From assembly GCA_012033205.1 (NCBI GenBank), contig JAAUSO010000006.1:1-64000 (forward strand): DNA of 64,000 bases, read 5' to 3'. The stretch comes from Richelia sp. SL_2_1. Its GTDB lineage: Bacteria > Cyanobacteriota > Cyanobacteriia > Cyanobacteriales > Nostocaceae. Shown here in pieces: positions 8,875-18,213 of this stretch (within the stretch, counting starts at the first letter, position 1; each line of letters starts with the position of its first letter). Below the pieces are notes generated by a model. That model was not told the origin of the DNA. It saw only the letters and a list, made by a program, of their open reading frames with translations, and made no database searches. The translations under genes and the position numbers were made by a program.

Positions 8875-10440
8875 CTAATTTTCAATCCGAAATTCCCAAG
8901 TTTGACTTTTAGTGCTACCAAACTTCAAATGCATTCCCGATTCTAAAGGTACTTCGCCTCTGTAGATTTGTTGCCAGCCACCGGAGCGTAAAATCCAAGT
9001 CGTACCATAAGTGGATAAATCTTGTAAATAGTAAGTTTGCACTTGAGTATTACCGACTAAACTATTACGACATAAAATTTCAGCGTGACGTTTGGAAACT
9101 GAAGGTTCTCGGATTACAATATCATTTTCTCTAGTGCGACCGATGCGAGTAACTCCGGGTTTTAATAACCAAATTTTACCTCCTGCTTGCAAAGAACGTA
9201 AGGAAACATTTGCACTACCAGGAATAAAAGTTGTGGGTATTTCTGTAGCACCTTCTTCAAAACTCTTGAGCAATTCACCGTCGAAGTGGGGATGTAAGTA
9301 AAGAACTGGTAAAGTCCAAGCGGGCTGGTTGAAATGATAAATTGTTAATAACCTTTTTCTACCTTCGGCAACAGCTTCGTCAATCGGTTTGCGACTACGT
9401 AAAGCTAAAGCAAAACTTTGAATAAAACTGTGACTTTCCTCATCTGTAATTTCATCACGCATTCCCAGTACCGCAGGTACACCTTGACGTATTAATACTT
9501 CTGCTAAACTACTGTGAGCAACAGCTCGGTTTTGATTAGAGAAAGGTTGCGCTCCCCAACAAGCATTGAAAACAGCCAACTTCACATCACTACGGGTTAA
9601 AGCTTGTGCCAGTTCCATACCATTAAGAGTCATCTCCTTTTGTAAAAATAGAAACCCCCCATCCGGACCTGGCAACCCGTGACCAGCGTAAAAAAACACA
9701 TTATAAGCTTTAGTATCTAATTCCGAAATTAGCTGTTCTGGAGTTGGTTTTACCAGGGTATTTACCATACAAGGCGCGTATCCGGCAGAAGTACTACCCA
9801 GGGAATGACTTCCAGAAAGAGTTTGTTGAAGAATAGCTGCTTCTGTTTCCAGTTGTAGGTTTTCATCTTCTCCTAAAACTAACAAAATATTTAAAGCATG
9901 ATCGGTTCCTGAACAAGACAGCGGTTCAACTTGAGAAGTAGTGCGACTAAACAACAGATGTTGAGACAGCGACATTGCTGGTTGCCCCGGTTCACGCTGC
10001 ATAATTTCCCAAGGAACAGCAATTAAATCTGGGTCGCGGATTTCCAAACGAAAGCGTAAACGTGTATGCTGACCCATAGCAATACCGCGACTGCGTTCCA
10101 AGCTGCCCAGAATTTCTCCCTCGAATGTCCAACGCCATAAACTAACTCCCATATATTGCATCAAACGGCTGCTATAGCTAGTTTTTTGACCGGAAGCTGA
10201 TGGTAGGGAGTTCAAGGGAAGCGGATTTGCAGTTTCCAACTTATTTTTTGGCGATATATCCAACCGGGAATGTCCAGCGAACATTTGTTGCCATTCCAGC
10301 CAAGCTTGATTTAGCTCTTGCGACCATACACAATCATGTAAAACATAACCACTCGGATAGGGAGCATTCACCACCCAAATTGCAAAATTGTCAGTGCCTG
10401 TATGAACTAGACGGGCGATCGCCAGGTTAAGGGATGGCAT
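8875..10440 (-). CDS. CHAT-domain protein with C-terminal FHA domain
   Basis: A 521-residue protein joining a caspase-like CHAT domain to a forkhead-associated domain. The CHAT part (about 140-400) shows FFYAGHG with the presumed catalytic His254 and FNACWGA with Cys294, plus VLGMRDEITDEES typical of the family. The FHA part (about 423-518) shows IGRTREND, SVSKRHAEI and LQDLSTYGT. CHAT proteins are clan-CD cysteine peptidases; FHA domains bind phosphothreonine. I infer a protease recruited to phosphorylated targets. The start at 10440 (MPSLNLAIARL) fits homologues better than the upstream ATG at 10476; neither has a clear Shine-Dalgarno site. The PP2C phosphatase gene lies 96 bp upstream on the same strand. 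Substrates are unknown. Confidence 0.87.
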   Translation of the reverse strand: MPSLNLAIARLVHTGTDNFAIWVVNAPYPSGYVLHDCVWSQELNQAWLEWQQMFAGHSRLDISPKNKLETANPLPLNSLPSASGQKTSYSSRLMQYMGVSLWRWTFEGEILGSLERSRGIAMGQHTRLRFRLEIRDPDLIAVPWEIMQREPGQPAMSLSQHLLFSRTTSQVEPLSCSGTDHALNILLVLGEDENLQLETEAAILQQTLSGSHSLGSTSAGYAPCMVNTLVKPTPEQLISELDTKAYNVFFYAGHGLPGPDGGFLFLQKEMTLNGMELAQALTRSDVKLAVFNACWGAQPFSNQNRAVAHSSLAEVLIRQGVPAVLGMRDEITDEESHSFIQSFALALRSRKPIDEAVAEGRKRLLTIYHFNQPAWTLPVLYLHPHFDGELLKSFEEGATEIPTTFIPGSANVSLRSLQAGGKIWLLKPGVTRIGRTRENDIVIREPSVSKRHAEILCRNSLVGNTQVQTYYLQDLSTYGTTWILRSGGWQQIYRGEVPLESGMHLKFGSTKSQTWEFRIEN

Positions 10441-10536
10441 GGATTCTTTAAAAAAGGCTAAATTTTTTTCAAGCAAAATGTTTGCCCAAAATTATCTTTT
10501 CAGGCGATTACCTGTATGATTTTAGTTTCTTATAGT

Positions 10537-12957
10537 TTATCGAGTTTTGGAACCAGTGCTGTTACCCGTTGGGGGTAATGTTGTTTTATCTCTGATATTA
10601 CCAGGACTGCTGGGGTTTTGCGAATCCTCAACAGGTGGTGAAGTTGAAGTATCTTCAATTTTGGGAGCTGAACTATCTGCCGTAGAACAGTCCTTAGGTG
10701 CAGTTGTTGGGTTGGAAATTGAGACGTTTGACGCAGTAAGCTGGGAACTTTTGAGCCATAATTGTTCGCCCGGTTTGGGTAAGGTTGTATTAGCAGCAGT
10801 AGTTACTGTTGGAGTAGGCAAAACTGTTACCTCCCCTTTTACATCTCCAACTGAGCATACCTTAATCTCTAGCCAATAGTCTTGTGATGATGGAATCTGC
10901 TCTTTTTGCACGACCTGTAATAAACTAGCTGGTGGTGCAGGAATTATTACTGGCTCTGAGGAAGCTGCATTCGCCTCGGCAGGCGGTGTCTTACTTTTAC
11001 TCAGATTAATTTCTTCTTTCGTATTGATTAACCAACCTTTGTCGATTTTGGCGAGTCTTGGGGAATTATCATCAATGGAAGTTTGGGGACTGTTGGGGGT
11101 TCTGGTATTTGTTGCTGCTACTGGTGTGGAGTCAACATTTCTGCTTAATGATGTTTGCCTCCAAAAGTATCCTAATGCACTACCCACTATCGTTAGTAAA
11201 GCAATTATTCCCAACATTAGGGGTAATTTAGAAACTTGAGGAACAACTTTTTTGGTAATTACTTGGGTTTTCTGGTTGGGAAGAGTTTGTGTTGCTGGAA
11301 CTAAATGGGAAGAATCAACTGCCGGAATTAACGAAACATCCGCAAGACTTGCTTCTAATGGTGACTTTGGCTCAGAATATTTAGTTTGGCAATGCATTAA
11401 GGCAATAGTCACATTATCATGACCATTTTGATTGTTAGCAATCTCTAACATTTGCTTAGTAACGCTAACTACATCACCCTTGTTGTTGAGTAATGGTAAA
11501 ATTTCCGTTTCCCAGTATTGTTCGATACGGTCAAAATCACTTAAACCGTCGGAACATAGTAAAAACACACAATCTTCATCGAGGATAAATCGCTGTGCTG
11601 TTGGATGTAAAGCACTACTTGCATTCATTCCCAATGCTTGGACTAATGAACCAGAAGCAGCTTGCTGTACAGCATCGCGATAAACTGCGTAGCCCAATCG
11701 TACTTCGCGGGAAGCCACATCATCGTCAAGAGTTATTTGATGGCAGTTATTGCGGGTAATTAAGTAAGCGCGACTGTCTCCGACATGAGTAATATACATG
11801 GAATGGGCAACTGGTAATCCGATGACTACAGTGGTTCCCATACGTTGTCGTCCTTGACGATTTTCGCTGTCGTTACGCTGGCTAATTTTATCGTTAGCAG
11901 CTGCTGCAGCCCGTTCTAAGTCGGTAAGTAGGGCAGCCGAGTTAACATGATCTCCTGGTAAATTTGCTAGTTGCCCTACCTGCTGTTGAATCGTCTCAAT
12001 CGCTAAATTAGACGCTACATTGCCTCCTTCATGTCCGCCGATACCATCACAAACAATAGTTAAAGCCGATTTTGATGGTGGTTTGGAGATAGCAGTACCA
12101 CTTTGGGGGTAACAAGCATCTTCATTGCGTTGGCGGCTAGACCCTTTATCAGTCACCGTAAACACTTTGATGGTAGAATCGTGGAATTGGCTTAACGAAG
12201 TTAATCCCCGATCTAAAACACCAACTAACTGTTCGCTCGAATGTATTTTCCCTTCAATTAACAAACCACAAACTTCGCCCAGAAAATTGCCAATCGCAGG
12301 TTGTGCTTGGGCAAGTAACTGTTGTTGCCAAAACTCTCCTAAAGCTGACAAGGCTGGTGTACTTTCCCCATCAGAACTTAATTCTAATAACCTGACTATT
12401 GAACCTTCTACCCGAATCAAATTTTTTGCCAGTAAGCTAGAACCAACACCAAAACTTACCAAAGGTTGCCATAATTGGGCTATTTGCCACAGCCAATTAA
12501 GTTGTCGTAGGGACGTTGCATTTTTCCAAGCATCTGTCAATTTGCCACACAATTTTACTTTGAGAGGCGATTCACTCAAAATAACCGGGGGTTTCTCTAA
12601 AAGTAATATTTCTCTAGGGGTGTTACCGACATTTAAAGTCAACAGTCCGTAAACTTGAGGAAGGTGTAAGCGATAGGGAATTAATCTCAGATAAGATTTA
12701 ATCTCATCCAACCTTTGTTGTTCAGGTATTTCTGGCAGAATCCCTGGTTTGGTATCTAATAAAACATTATCTTCAATAATTAAATAACGCTCTTGTAACA
12801 ATTCCCCAGAATTACCCAAAATCGAATTATCCGCCACAGCCCAGAGATAACGTTTGGGCAGAGGTGTGGAGCATTGCTGGCAAAACTTGTGGGTAAGGGG
12901 GTTAGCAGCTTGACAAAGTTCATTTGGACAGTAGAGCGTTGCCGCGTCATTTTCCAT
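10537..12957 (-). CDS. PP2C-family Ser/Thr phosphatase with zinc ribbon and membrane anchor
   Basis: An 806-residue protein. Residues 10-29 hold four cysteines (CPNEL-C, FCQQC) forming a likely zinc ribbon. Residues 40-260 are not recognised. The PPM/PP2C catalytic domain spans about 262-523, with RQRNED (275-280), CDGIGGHEGG, HVGDSRAYL, CSDGLSD and GHDNVT supplying the metal-binding aspartates. One transmembrane helix follows (about 578-598), then a Pro/Ser/Thr-rich tail of about 200 residues, possibly outside the membrane. It removes phosphate from phospho-Ser/Thr proteins. Directly downstream lies the CHAT-FHA gene, whose FHA domain would read the marks this enzyme erases. No Ser/Thr kinase is encoded in the window. 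Confidence 0.9.
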   Translation of the reverse strand: MENDAATLYCPNELCQAANPLTHKFCQQCSTPLPKRYLWAVADNSILGNSGELLQERYLIIEDNVLLDTKPGILPEIPEQQRLDEIKSYLRLIPYRLHLPQVYGLLTLNVGNTPREILLLEKPPVILSESPLKVKLCGKLTDAWKNATSLRQLNWLWQIAQLWQPLVSFGVGSSLLAKNLIRVEGSIVRLLELSSDGESTPALSALGEFWQQQLLAQAQPAIGNFLGEVCGLLIEGKIHSSEQLVGVLDRGLTSLSQFHDSTIKVFTVTDKGSSRQRNEDACYPQSGTAISKPPSKSALTIVCDGIGGHEGGNVASNLAIETIQQQVGQLANLPGDHVNSAALLTDLERAAAAANDKISQRNDSENRQGRQRMGTTVVIGLPVAHSMYITHVGDSRAYLITRNNCHQITLDDDVASREVRLGYAVYRDAVQQAASGSLVQALGMNASSALHPTAQRFILDEDCVFLLCSDGLSDFDRIEQYWETEILPLLNNKGDVVSVTKQMLEIANNQNGHDNVTIALMHCQTKYSEPKSPLEASLADVSLIPAVDSSHLVPATQTLPNQKTQVITKKVVPQVSKLPLMLGIIALLTIVGSALGYFWRQTSLSRNVDSTPVAATNTRTPNSPQTSIDDNSPRLAKIDKGWLINTKEEINLSKSKTPPAEANAASSEPVIIPAPPASLLQVVQKEQIPSSQDYWLEIKVCSVGDVKGEVTVLPTPTVTTAANTTLPKPGEQLWLKSSQLTASNVSISNPTTAPKDCSTADSSAPKIEDTSTSPPVEDSQNPSSPGNIRDKTTLPPTGNSTGSKTR

Positions 12958-13677
12958 AGTTTCCCACCGAGAAGGCGATTGGCAAGTTATTGTTTATTCA
13001 TAGAGAATGGCTATATGACCATTCGCGTTTACATAAAAGGATATATTACATTTTGACCGGAGAATGCCCATCAGCTTACTGTCTGCCGTTGTACGGCGGT
13101 GTACCGCTGACTCGCAACTTAGAACATACACGAGAGTAAATAGTATCGCAATTTATAAATTTCGCCCTTTTAATTAGCCATGATAAGCCTTTTAAAGAAA
13201 GTATATAAAAAATTACCAACTCTCGCATGATGTTCATACCATTTTGTAGGCAAACATTCTCTGAGAAAGAATCTTGCCATACACTTTATTGAATATTATT
13301 TCTTAATTATTTATTTGTTTTCTACATATATTTCTACTTCACAAATCATTAGACATTCAAAAAAATAAATATTTATACTTTTTTAGTTATCTAATACATT
13401 GTCCGAACAAGTAGTTCGTGCCTCATTTACTAGCTTAGAGGCTTTGCTCCCCAAAGTGAGGTTTTGTTTAAATATGTTTAACTTTATACAACTTTAATAA
13501 TGTACTTATGCCAATAAAGATAAATTCCAGTGTAACTTTCCGCCGATGCCTTATCATCACAAAGCATTCGGCAGAAAGGATGATCAACTATACAAAAATT
13601 ATCTCGGAGCAACCCTTAGATTTTAAGGACTTAAACATTAGTTAAAATTTGTGTACAGTCTCAATAAACAAGCAATT
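12958..13677. other. Gap of 720 bp without a supported gene
   Basis: AT-rich sequence between the PP2C and ndhM genes. It holds a short GCCGTTGTACGGC palindrome near 13083-13095 and the strong hairpin at 13536-13578. No reading frame looks like a real gene. Confidence 0.6.
13536..13578. other. Strong stem-loop in the ndhM-PP2C gap
   Basis: CTTTCCGCCGATGCCTT (13537-13553 region) is nearly the reverse complement of AAGCATTCGGCAGAAAG (13562-13578), giving a stem of about 15 pairs with small bulges and a short loop. It lies 100 bp past the ndhM stop. There is no T-run, so it is more likely an RNA-stability or repeat element than a classic terminator. Confidence 0.5.
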
Positions 13678-14034
13678 CTAATTATTTTGATCCGCTGCGA
13701 GTCGGGGAAGTCCCATACTGTAATTGCTGACTCGTCCGGAGATATTGTAGCTAATTGAGCCGAGTTGTAGAAGCGAACGCACCAAATGCTCTAAATCCGA
13801 GCCAATACGACGTAAATTATAATCAGTTAAGTCCGCACCGCTGTTAGCTTCGACTAATTCATCAAATTTACGATACACAGCCTGTAGACTGTCCTCACTC
13901 CAAGTGAATTCATTATCTGGGTCAACATCTAAAGTTAACACCTGATTGCTAGGAATTAATTCACCATCTTCAACTTCTGCCGCAAAAATACGGATATGGC
14001 GAGTTGTTGATTTGAGCAGCATCTGCTTATCCAT
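13678..14034 (-). CDS. ndhM: NAD(P)H-quinone oxidoreductase subunit M
   Basis: Encodes NdhM, a small oxygenic-photosynthesis-specific subunit in the peripheral arm of the thylakoid NDH-1 complex, which carries out respiration and cyclic electron flow from ferredoxin to plastoquinone. The 118-residue protein contains [33 protein letters not shown], and [16 protein letters not shown], all characteristic of NdhM. No membrane helix, as expected. The start [10 protein letters not shown] could alternatively be the second Met, four residues in. It is isolated from other ndh genes, which is usual in cyanobacteria. Confidence 0.95.
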   Translation of the reverse strand: MDKQMLLKSTTRHIRIFAAEVEDGELIPSNQVLTLDVDPDNEFTWSEDSLQAVYRKFDELVEANSGADLTDYNLRRIGSDLEHLVRSLLQLGSISYNISGRVSNYSMGLPRLAADQNN

Positions 14035-14186
14035 AGGAGCTTTTTTTAATAAAGGTTAAGTAACACTGCAATTATTGTAGACTCTAAATTCTTGCTTGAA
14101 ACTTCAAATACGATCGCAGATTGTTCAGTCAACAAACCCGCTACCATCATAGACTTTAACGTCCGTCCAAATATGGGTTGAATTCC

Positions 14187-14243
14187 CCACCGCATCCCTC
14201 TTCCCCCTTCCCTCTTCCCCCTTCCCTCTTTCCTCTTCCCTCT
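14187..14243. repeat. STRR tract, CCCTCTT/CCCCCTT heptads
   Basis: About seven CCCTCTTC-phase heptads of the same class as at 7779-7870. A minus-strand frame of 71 codons crosses it and is not supported as a gene. Confidence 0.85.
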
Positions 14244-14280
14244 TTTTAATCCAAATAGCAAATAAACGCCGATGATTGTT

Positions 14281-14397
14281 TTAATTCCATTGGTTTAAAA
14301 GGACTGGAGTTTTGATTAATTGGGGAACCAGGAATTTAACATCAAAGTCACTCTGGTAAGCTTGAATCGCTGCTTGTTGTAAAGGGATTACAATTAC
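14281..14397 (-). pseudogene. Possible coding remnant (38 codons)
   Basis: On the minus strand an open stretch without a start codon reads IPLQQAAIQAYQSDFD and VPQLIKTPVLLNQWN before a stop. The composition looks protein-like and unlike the flanking AT-rich sequence. I cannot assign a family. It may be the end of a decayed gene. The remainder of 14035-14966 shows no other gene apart from a doubtful 24-codon frame at 14765. Confidence 0.25.
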
Positions 14398-14764
14398 TTA
14401 GCCCTCTTATTCATCAAAAATAATTTAGGAGTAGTGTTAATTGATGCTCCTTTACTAAATTTACCCTCAAAATTTTTGGTCTGAATGGTCAATTGTGTTT
14501 TTTTGATGAATAAAACATACATATAGTAGTTTCACGGAATTGCTAAACAACAACATTAGGCTATAGTCTAATCAAATGATTTCAGCGTTTTTACTTACGT
14601 AGTATTACTCTTATTTTAGTTAAAAGTAAAACTGTTATTGACGTGGAGATAAGTTTGATGTAAAAACCTTTAAAAAGCTCTAGCAAGTTCTTACAGAAAC
14701 TTCATTGTATAGAAGTTTAAAAACTGAATAATAGTTTATGGTTTGTTAGAACTGTAAGGAGCGC

Positions 14765-14839
14765 ATGAACATCAAAATTATAGACAATCAAAGTCTACTT
14801 AAAAACCACCAACCGGAGGGTGAAATGCAACACAAATAA
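14765..14839 (+). CDS. Possible 24-residue small ORF
   Basis: ATG at 14765 is preceded by AAGGAG, three bases away (a rather short spacing), and the frame runs 24 codons: MNIKIIDNQS then LLKNHQPEGEMQHK. A second ribosome-site-like GGAGG lies near its end. It is 127 bp upstream of the unknown gene at 14967 and could be a leader peptide or nothing at all. No family recognised. Confidence 0.2.
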   Translation: MNIKIIDNQSLLKNHQPEGEMQHK

Positions 14840-14966
14840 AATGGATAATTTTTCTTCTTGCTCCCGTCAGACACTACTTTCGATTTCAAACAAAATATAA
14901 AGAACTTTTGCTTGAGATAAAACTCCTCAACCCTTATGAACAACGAGTAAAGGAATCGTAACAACT

Positions 14967-15248
14967 ATGAACTCGAAAGCATTACCACGCCAAATAAACA
15001 ACGTCGAAGTAGGTGTTTATGAGTGCGAAATCAATCTCAAATTTCGACTGATTGAAGAAAAGAGTTTACTGCGCGATCGCGAACAACTCTTACAAGTACT
15101 GCTAGAAGCACTAACTGAAGGCTCCGACGACTTTCTAGAGATATTGCAGCAGGCTGTTAAACTTCATGAGACAACTGAGTTGAAAGCTTCACCGCAAATG
15201 CGACGACAGTTAATGCGGTTGCGTAACTCGAACGAAATGAACCAGTAG
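14967..15248 (+). CDS. Unrecognised 93-residue protein
   Basis: I do not recognise a named family, though the sequence looks like a conserved cyanobacterial protein. It is charged and helical: KFRLIEEKSLLRDREQLLQVLLEALTEGSDDFLEILQ, in separate helices, then a basic end QMRRQLMRLRN. There is no signal or membrane helix. AAAGGA lies about 12 bases before the ATG. The gene stands alone, with over 700 bp of AT-rich sequence upstream. A helix-rich regulator or adaptor is possible, but that is inference only. Confidence 0.6.
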   Translation: MNSKALPRQINNVEVGVYECEINLKFRLIEEKSLLRDREQLLQVLLEALTEGSDDFLEILQQAVKLHETTELKASPQMRRQLMRLRNSNEMNQ

Positions 15249-15436
15249 CTAACATTGCCGTACTGAGTAGCGGTAAATTGTGTAGCCAAGAAAGAGAAAA
15301 GTTTTGGTAAATGTTTAAGTTTAAATTCGGAACTTAATTTTTTCCCACAACAAACTAACTGGTATCACTCAAGGCTACTGTTGTTAACCTCGGTTGTGCC
15401 GAATCGTTCTCCTGCTTCGTCTACCCGGCATCTACT

Positions 15437-15646
15437 TTGTTTGTTACGGGGTTGCGTCTACAAGTGACCTCAATGTTGGTGAAAGTAATGTATGGAAGTA
15501 ATTGGGTGCCTACTAATGATCATTCTCGTCTTGCTTCAAGGCAGGGTTACAATCTACGAAGAATATTGACATACCAGGGAAGAAGATATTTAATCGGCGT
15601 TGCACGAAAAACTGTAGTATTCGTACCCTCCTTTAAGAAGGAATAA
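15437..15646 (+). CDS. Possible small basic protein
   Basis: A 69-codon frame ending in YNLRRILTYQGRRYLIGVARK and VVFVPSFKKE, strongly basic. An internal start at 15473 (MLVKVMYGS) or 15488 (MYGSNW) is as plausible as the first. No Shine-Dalgarno sequence decides it. No family is recognised. The next 590 bp to the response regulator are AT-rich and hold one perfect hairpin at 15773 and an STRR tract. Confidence 0.3.
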   Translation: MFVTGLRLQVTSMLVKVMYGSNWVPTNDHSRLASRQGYNLRRILTYQGRRYLIGVARKTVVFVPSFKKE

Positions 15647-15772
15647 AATAAGATAGGCAATTCCAGCATACGTTACCTCGAAAAGCATCTCGTAATTTTT
15701 GCTCTTTTCTTCATGGCATCAAGATAATAGTTCCCTAATTAAGCTTACCTAGAGTTGAAATAGAAGTAGTGC

Positions 15773-15808
15773 ATGGGATGAATCAGCATGAGTAAACTTT
15801 CATCCCAT
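15773..15808. other. Perfect 10-bp stem-loop
   Basis: ATGGGATGAA (15773-15782) and TTCATCCCAT (15799-15808) are perfect reverse complements with a 16-base loop. It stands 127 bp beyond the small frame at 15437-15646. No T-run follows. It could be a 3' end structure or operator. Confidence 0.5.
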
Positions 15809-16189
15809 ACATACTTTGATTTATCGACTAGATGACTTTATTTTGTTTAGATACACGTAGGAAAGATTTTTTCTACCGGATACGTTTTAAATTCTCGGTA
15901 TAAATCATCTTGCCCTTATAGTTAACTACTTAATAATTACCTATCTTTTCATACCTGTAAATACGGTAAATTACTTAAATTAAATTCAGGCTAATTCAAG
16001 CAAATCCTTTTAAAATCAAATACAGGAATTTAAGTTCAATAATATAAAGGTTAAAAATTTATCTCTTGACACAGGGAAAGGAAAAACAAGCAGAAAAAAA
16101 CTGAAAGTTACATTTATTCCTTGATTACTTAAGTAACTAGCCCAGCAAAATTATTTATATATTTACTGCTCAGTTATACAGCCCTTCCT

Positions 16190-16226
16190 TATTCCCCATT
16201 CCCAATTCCCCATTCCCAATTCCCAA
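16190..16226. repeat. STRR tract, CCCAATT/CCCCATT heptads
   Basis: Five heptads just past the end of the response-regulator gene, of the same class as 6041-6107. Confidence 0.8.
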
Positions 16227-16236
16227 ATTGATTTGA

Positions 16237-16932
16237 TTAATTAGCTAAACCATGTTCTAAAGCAAACCGCACTAACTCAGTACGGCTATTAGTCCCGGTT
16301 TTACTAAACAAACGGCTAACATACTTTTCTACATTGCGAACGCTTGTCTCTAAACGTCTAGCAATTTCTTTATTCATTAATCCTTCAGCAACCAGATTTA
16401 AAACACTTTGTTCTCTAGGAGTCAAGTCAATATTGAAAGGTGGACTTGATTGAGTAATGCCAGTTTTTTGAGTCAGTAGAGCCTTGATTTGGGCTATCTG
16501 AGAAGCGAGTTCGGCTAAGTCTGGCGTTTCTCCTTCCTCCCCACCAGAGCTTGTTTTGGCAATGCGACGAGCAAGCAAATTCTCTACGATTGCCACTAAC
16601 TCATCTGGATCGAAAGGTTTGGGTAAATAAGCGTCAACACCAGCTTGATAACCTTGAATGCGATCGCCAGTCATCCCTTTTGCAGTCAAAAATATCACTG
16701 GTAATGTTTTAAACCGAGTATCATCTCGGAGTTGCTTGAGAAATTGATAACCATCCACTTGAGGCATCATAATATCGGAGATTACCAAATCTGGTGTATT
16801 TTGTTGCATCCAATCCCAAGCATCACGGGCGTTACTGGCAACCTGAACTTTGAAATTACTCGCTTCTAAGTAATCTTTCACGGCTTCGCGCAATCCGGGT
16901 TCATCATCTACCAGTAACAGTTGTGGTGTCAT
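16237..16932 (-). CDS. NarL/FixJ-type response regulator (Ycf29-like)
   Basis: A 231-residue two-component regulator. The receiver domain (1-120) has the acidic pair DD (9-10), phosphoacceptor Asp53 in SDIMMP, and a LTAKG and KPF region. The C-terminal LuxR-type helix-turn-helix (about 168-231) has LTPREQSVLNLVAEGLMNKEIA. The overall pattern resembles the Ycf29/TctD-like group of cyanobacteria and red-algal plastids. The start is set at MTPQLLLVDDEPG; a longer frame to 17064 would add 44 residues translated from STRR heptads (QPTTNNYQPTTINY) and is rejected. The glycosyltransferase gene lies upstream on the same strand. The cognate kinase is not in the window. Confidence 0.9.
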   Translation of the reverse strand: MTPQLLLVDDEPGLREAVKDYLEASNFKVQVASNARDAWDWMQQNTPDLVISDIMMPQVDGYQFLKQLRDDTRFKTLPVIFLTAKGMTGDRIQGYQAGVDAYLPKPFDPDELVAIVENLLARRIAKTSSGGEEGETPDLAELASQIAQIKALLTQKTGITQSSPPFNIDLTPREQSVLNLVAEGLMNKEIARRLETSVRNVEKYVSRLFSKTGTNSRTELVRFALEHGLAN

Positions 16933-16977
16933 CTCGATTGTCCTGTATTGTACTTTTCTCAATTTAGCGAAATTTGG

Positions 16978-17050
16978 TGATGGTTGATAGTTGATGGTTG
17001 TTGGTTGATAGTTGTTGGTTGTTGGTTGATAACTGTTAACTGTTAACTGT
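16978..17050. repeat. STRR tract, GTTGGTTGATA/AACTGTT heptads
   Basis: Heptads of TGGTTGA, TGTTGGT and TAACTGT type fill most of the gap between two minus-strand genes and start immediately after the TGA stop of the glycosyltransferase gene. Confidence 0.85.
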
Positions 17051-18019
17051 TCACAACCATTCAATTTTCTCGGCTTGAGCAGGTAATTGTGCTTGCTGCT
17101 GTCCTAAGTAACGCGCTCTGGCTGTCAACAAACCAATTGGTGTGTTTACTAAGTCTACAAGGCTAGCTTTACCAAATAATGCTTTTAAACTGTTTTTGGG
17201 TACTTCTTTAACTAACCAACGCGCTAAGCCATAGTAACATTCATTAAGTGTGATCTCTCTCATCAATTCTACGCCGTGTAGCTCATGGAGATAGCTGTTT
17301 GAACGCCCATAACGTCGCCATTGACTCTTAAGTTCTTTTAATGTGGTTCGATGACGGTGCTGCACGATTGCTGAGGGCGCAAATTCTAAACTTCCTATCT
17401 CAAGCTGCAAAATTCGCCAACATATATCAGCATCACCTCCAGTTGTTAAATAAGGACGGAATAATCCTGCTTTTTCTAGCGCTAACCGACGAATTGCTAA
17501 ATTTGCAGTTTGTCCGTAAGCACAAAATTTATTTGCTAATGTATGTTTTTGTGATAAAGTTTCTTGTCGGTCTGCGTATTTCTCTAATAAGCTATTACCA
17601 GGTAAGGCTGTAATTTCACCGGCGACAATTACTACATTTTGATTGACAAAAGGCTGAATTAATGCATCTAACCACTGTGGTTGAGGGCGGCAATCAGCGT
17701 CAGTAAAGGCGATAATTTCCCCTAGGGCTTCACGAATACCTGTGTTGCGTGCAGCGTAAGAACTTTGGATATTGTTTTCACTCAAAGCCCGAATTTTAAT
17801 TGGGCAATTTTCTAACTGGCGTTTTAATAATTCAGATGTACCATCGCTACTGTTATTGTCTACCAATAAATACTCTACCCGTTGTTGTGGATAAGTTTGA
17901 GCGCCGAGACAATTAATTAACTCTGGTATATCTGCCGTACCGTTATAAATAGGAATGACTACCGATACCTGCGGTTGAAAACTATTGGTAGCGCTTGTGT
18001 TTAATGGCTCTTTGTTCAT
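17051..18019 (-). CDS. Family 2 glycosyltransferase
   Basis: A 322-residue GT-A glycosyltransferase. The nucleotide-sugar fold begins VSVVIPIYNGTADIPELI, with DNNSSDGT, ARNTGI and the metal-binding FTDADCRPQ near residues 107-115. GGDADICWRI corresponds to the acceptor/base region. No transmembrane helix is evident, so it is probably cytoplasmic or peripheral. The donor and acceptor cannot be inferred; exopolysaccharide or heterocyst glycolipid/polysaccharide synthesis are possibilities. The stop is directly against a heptad repeat tract separating it from the response regulator downstream. Confidence 0.88.
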   Translation of the reverse strand: MNKEPLNTSATNSFQPQVSVVIPIYNGTADIPELINCLGAQTYPQQRVEYLLVDNNSSDGTSELLKRQLENCPIKIRALSENNIQSSYAARNTGIREALGEIIAFTDADCRPQPQWLDALIQPFVNQNVVIVAGEITALPGNSLLEKYADRQETLSQKHTLANKFCAYGQTANLAIRRLALEKAGLFRPYLTTGGDADICWRILQLEIGSLEFAPSAIVQHRHRTTLKELKSQWRRYGRSNSYLHELHGVELMREITLNECYYGLARWLVKEVPKNSLKALFGKASLVDLVNTPIGLLTARARYLGQQQAQLPAQAEKIEWL

Positions 18020-18213
18020 GAATTGGAGATTTTTAATAGGAATTATTACTGAAGGAGGAAATAATTACTAATCCTCTAGTTTTGAGTATTCCCAATTAAA
18101 AAACCATTATCTATGAATTATTTCCATAAATCGAAAAATTAGCATTGGTAGTGGAATGAACCACCACTAATGCTGGTAAAGTTAATAACTGATAGAAATA
18201 GGGAATAAATTAT

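Noticed and set aside
10547-12652. Several plus-strand frames opposite the PP2C gene
   Set aside because: Antisense shadows of a well-supported phosphatase reading frame.
14046-14261. 71-codon minus frame before ndhM
   Set aside because: N-terminal half is translated CCCTCTT heptads (KRGKRKEGRGKREGG); no family.
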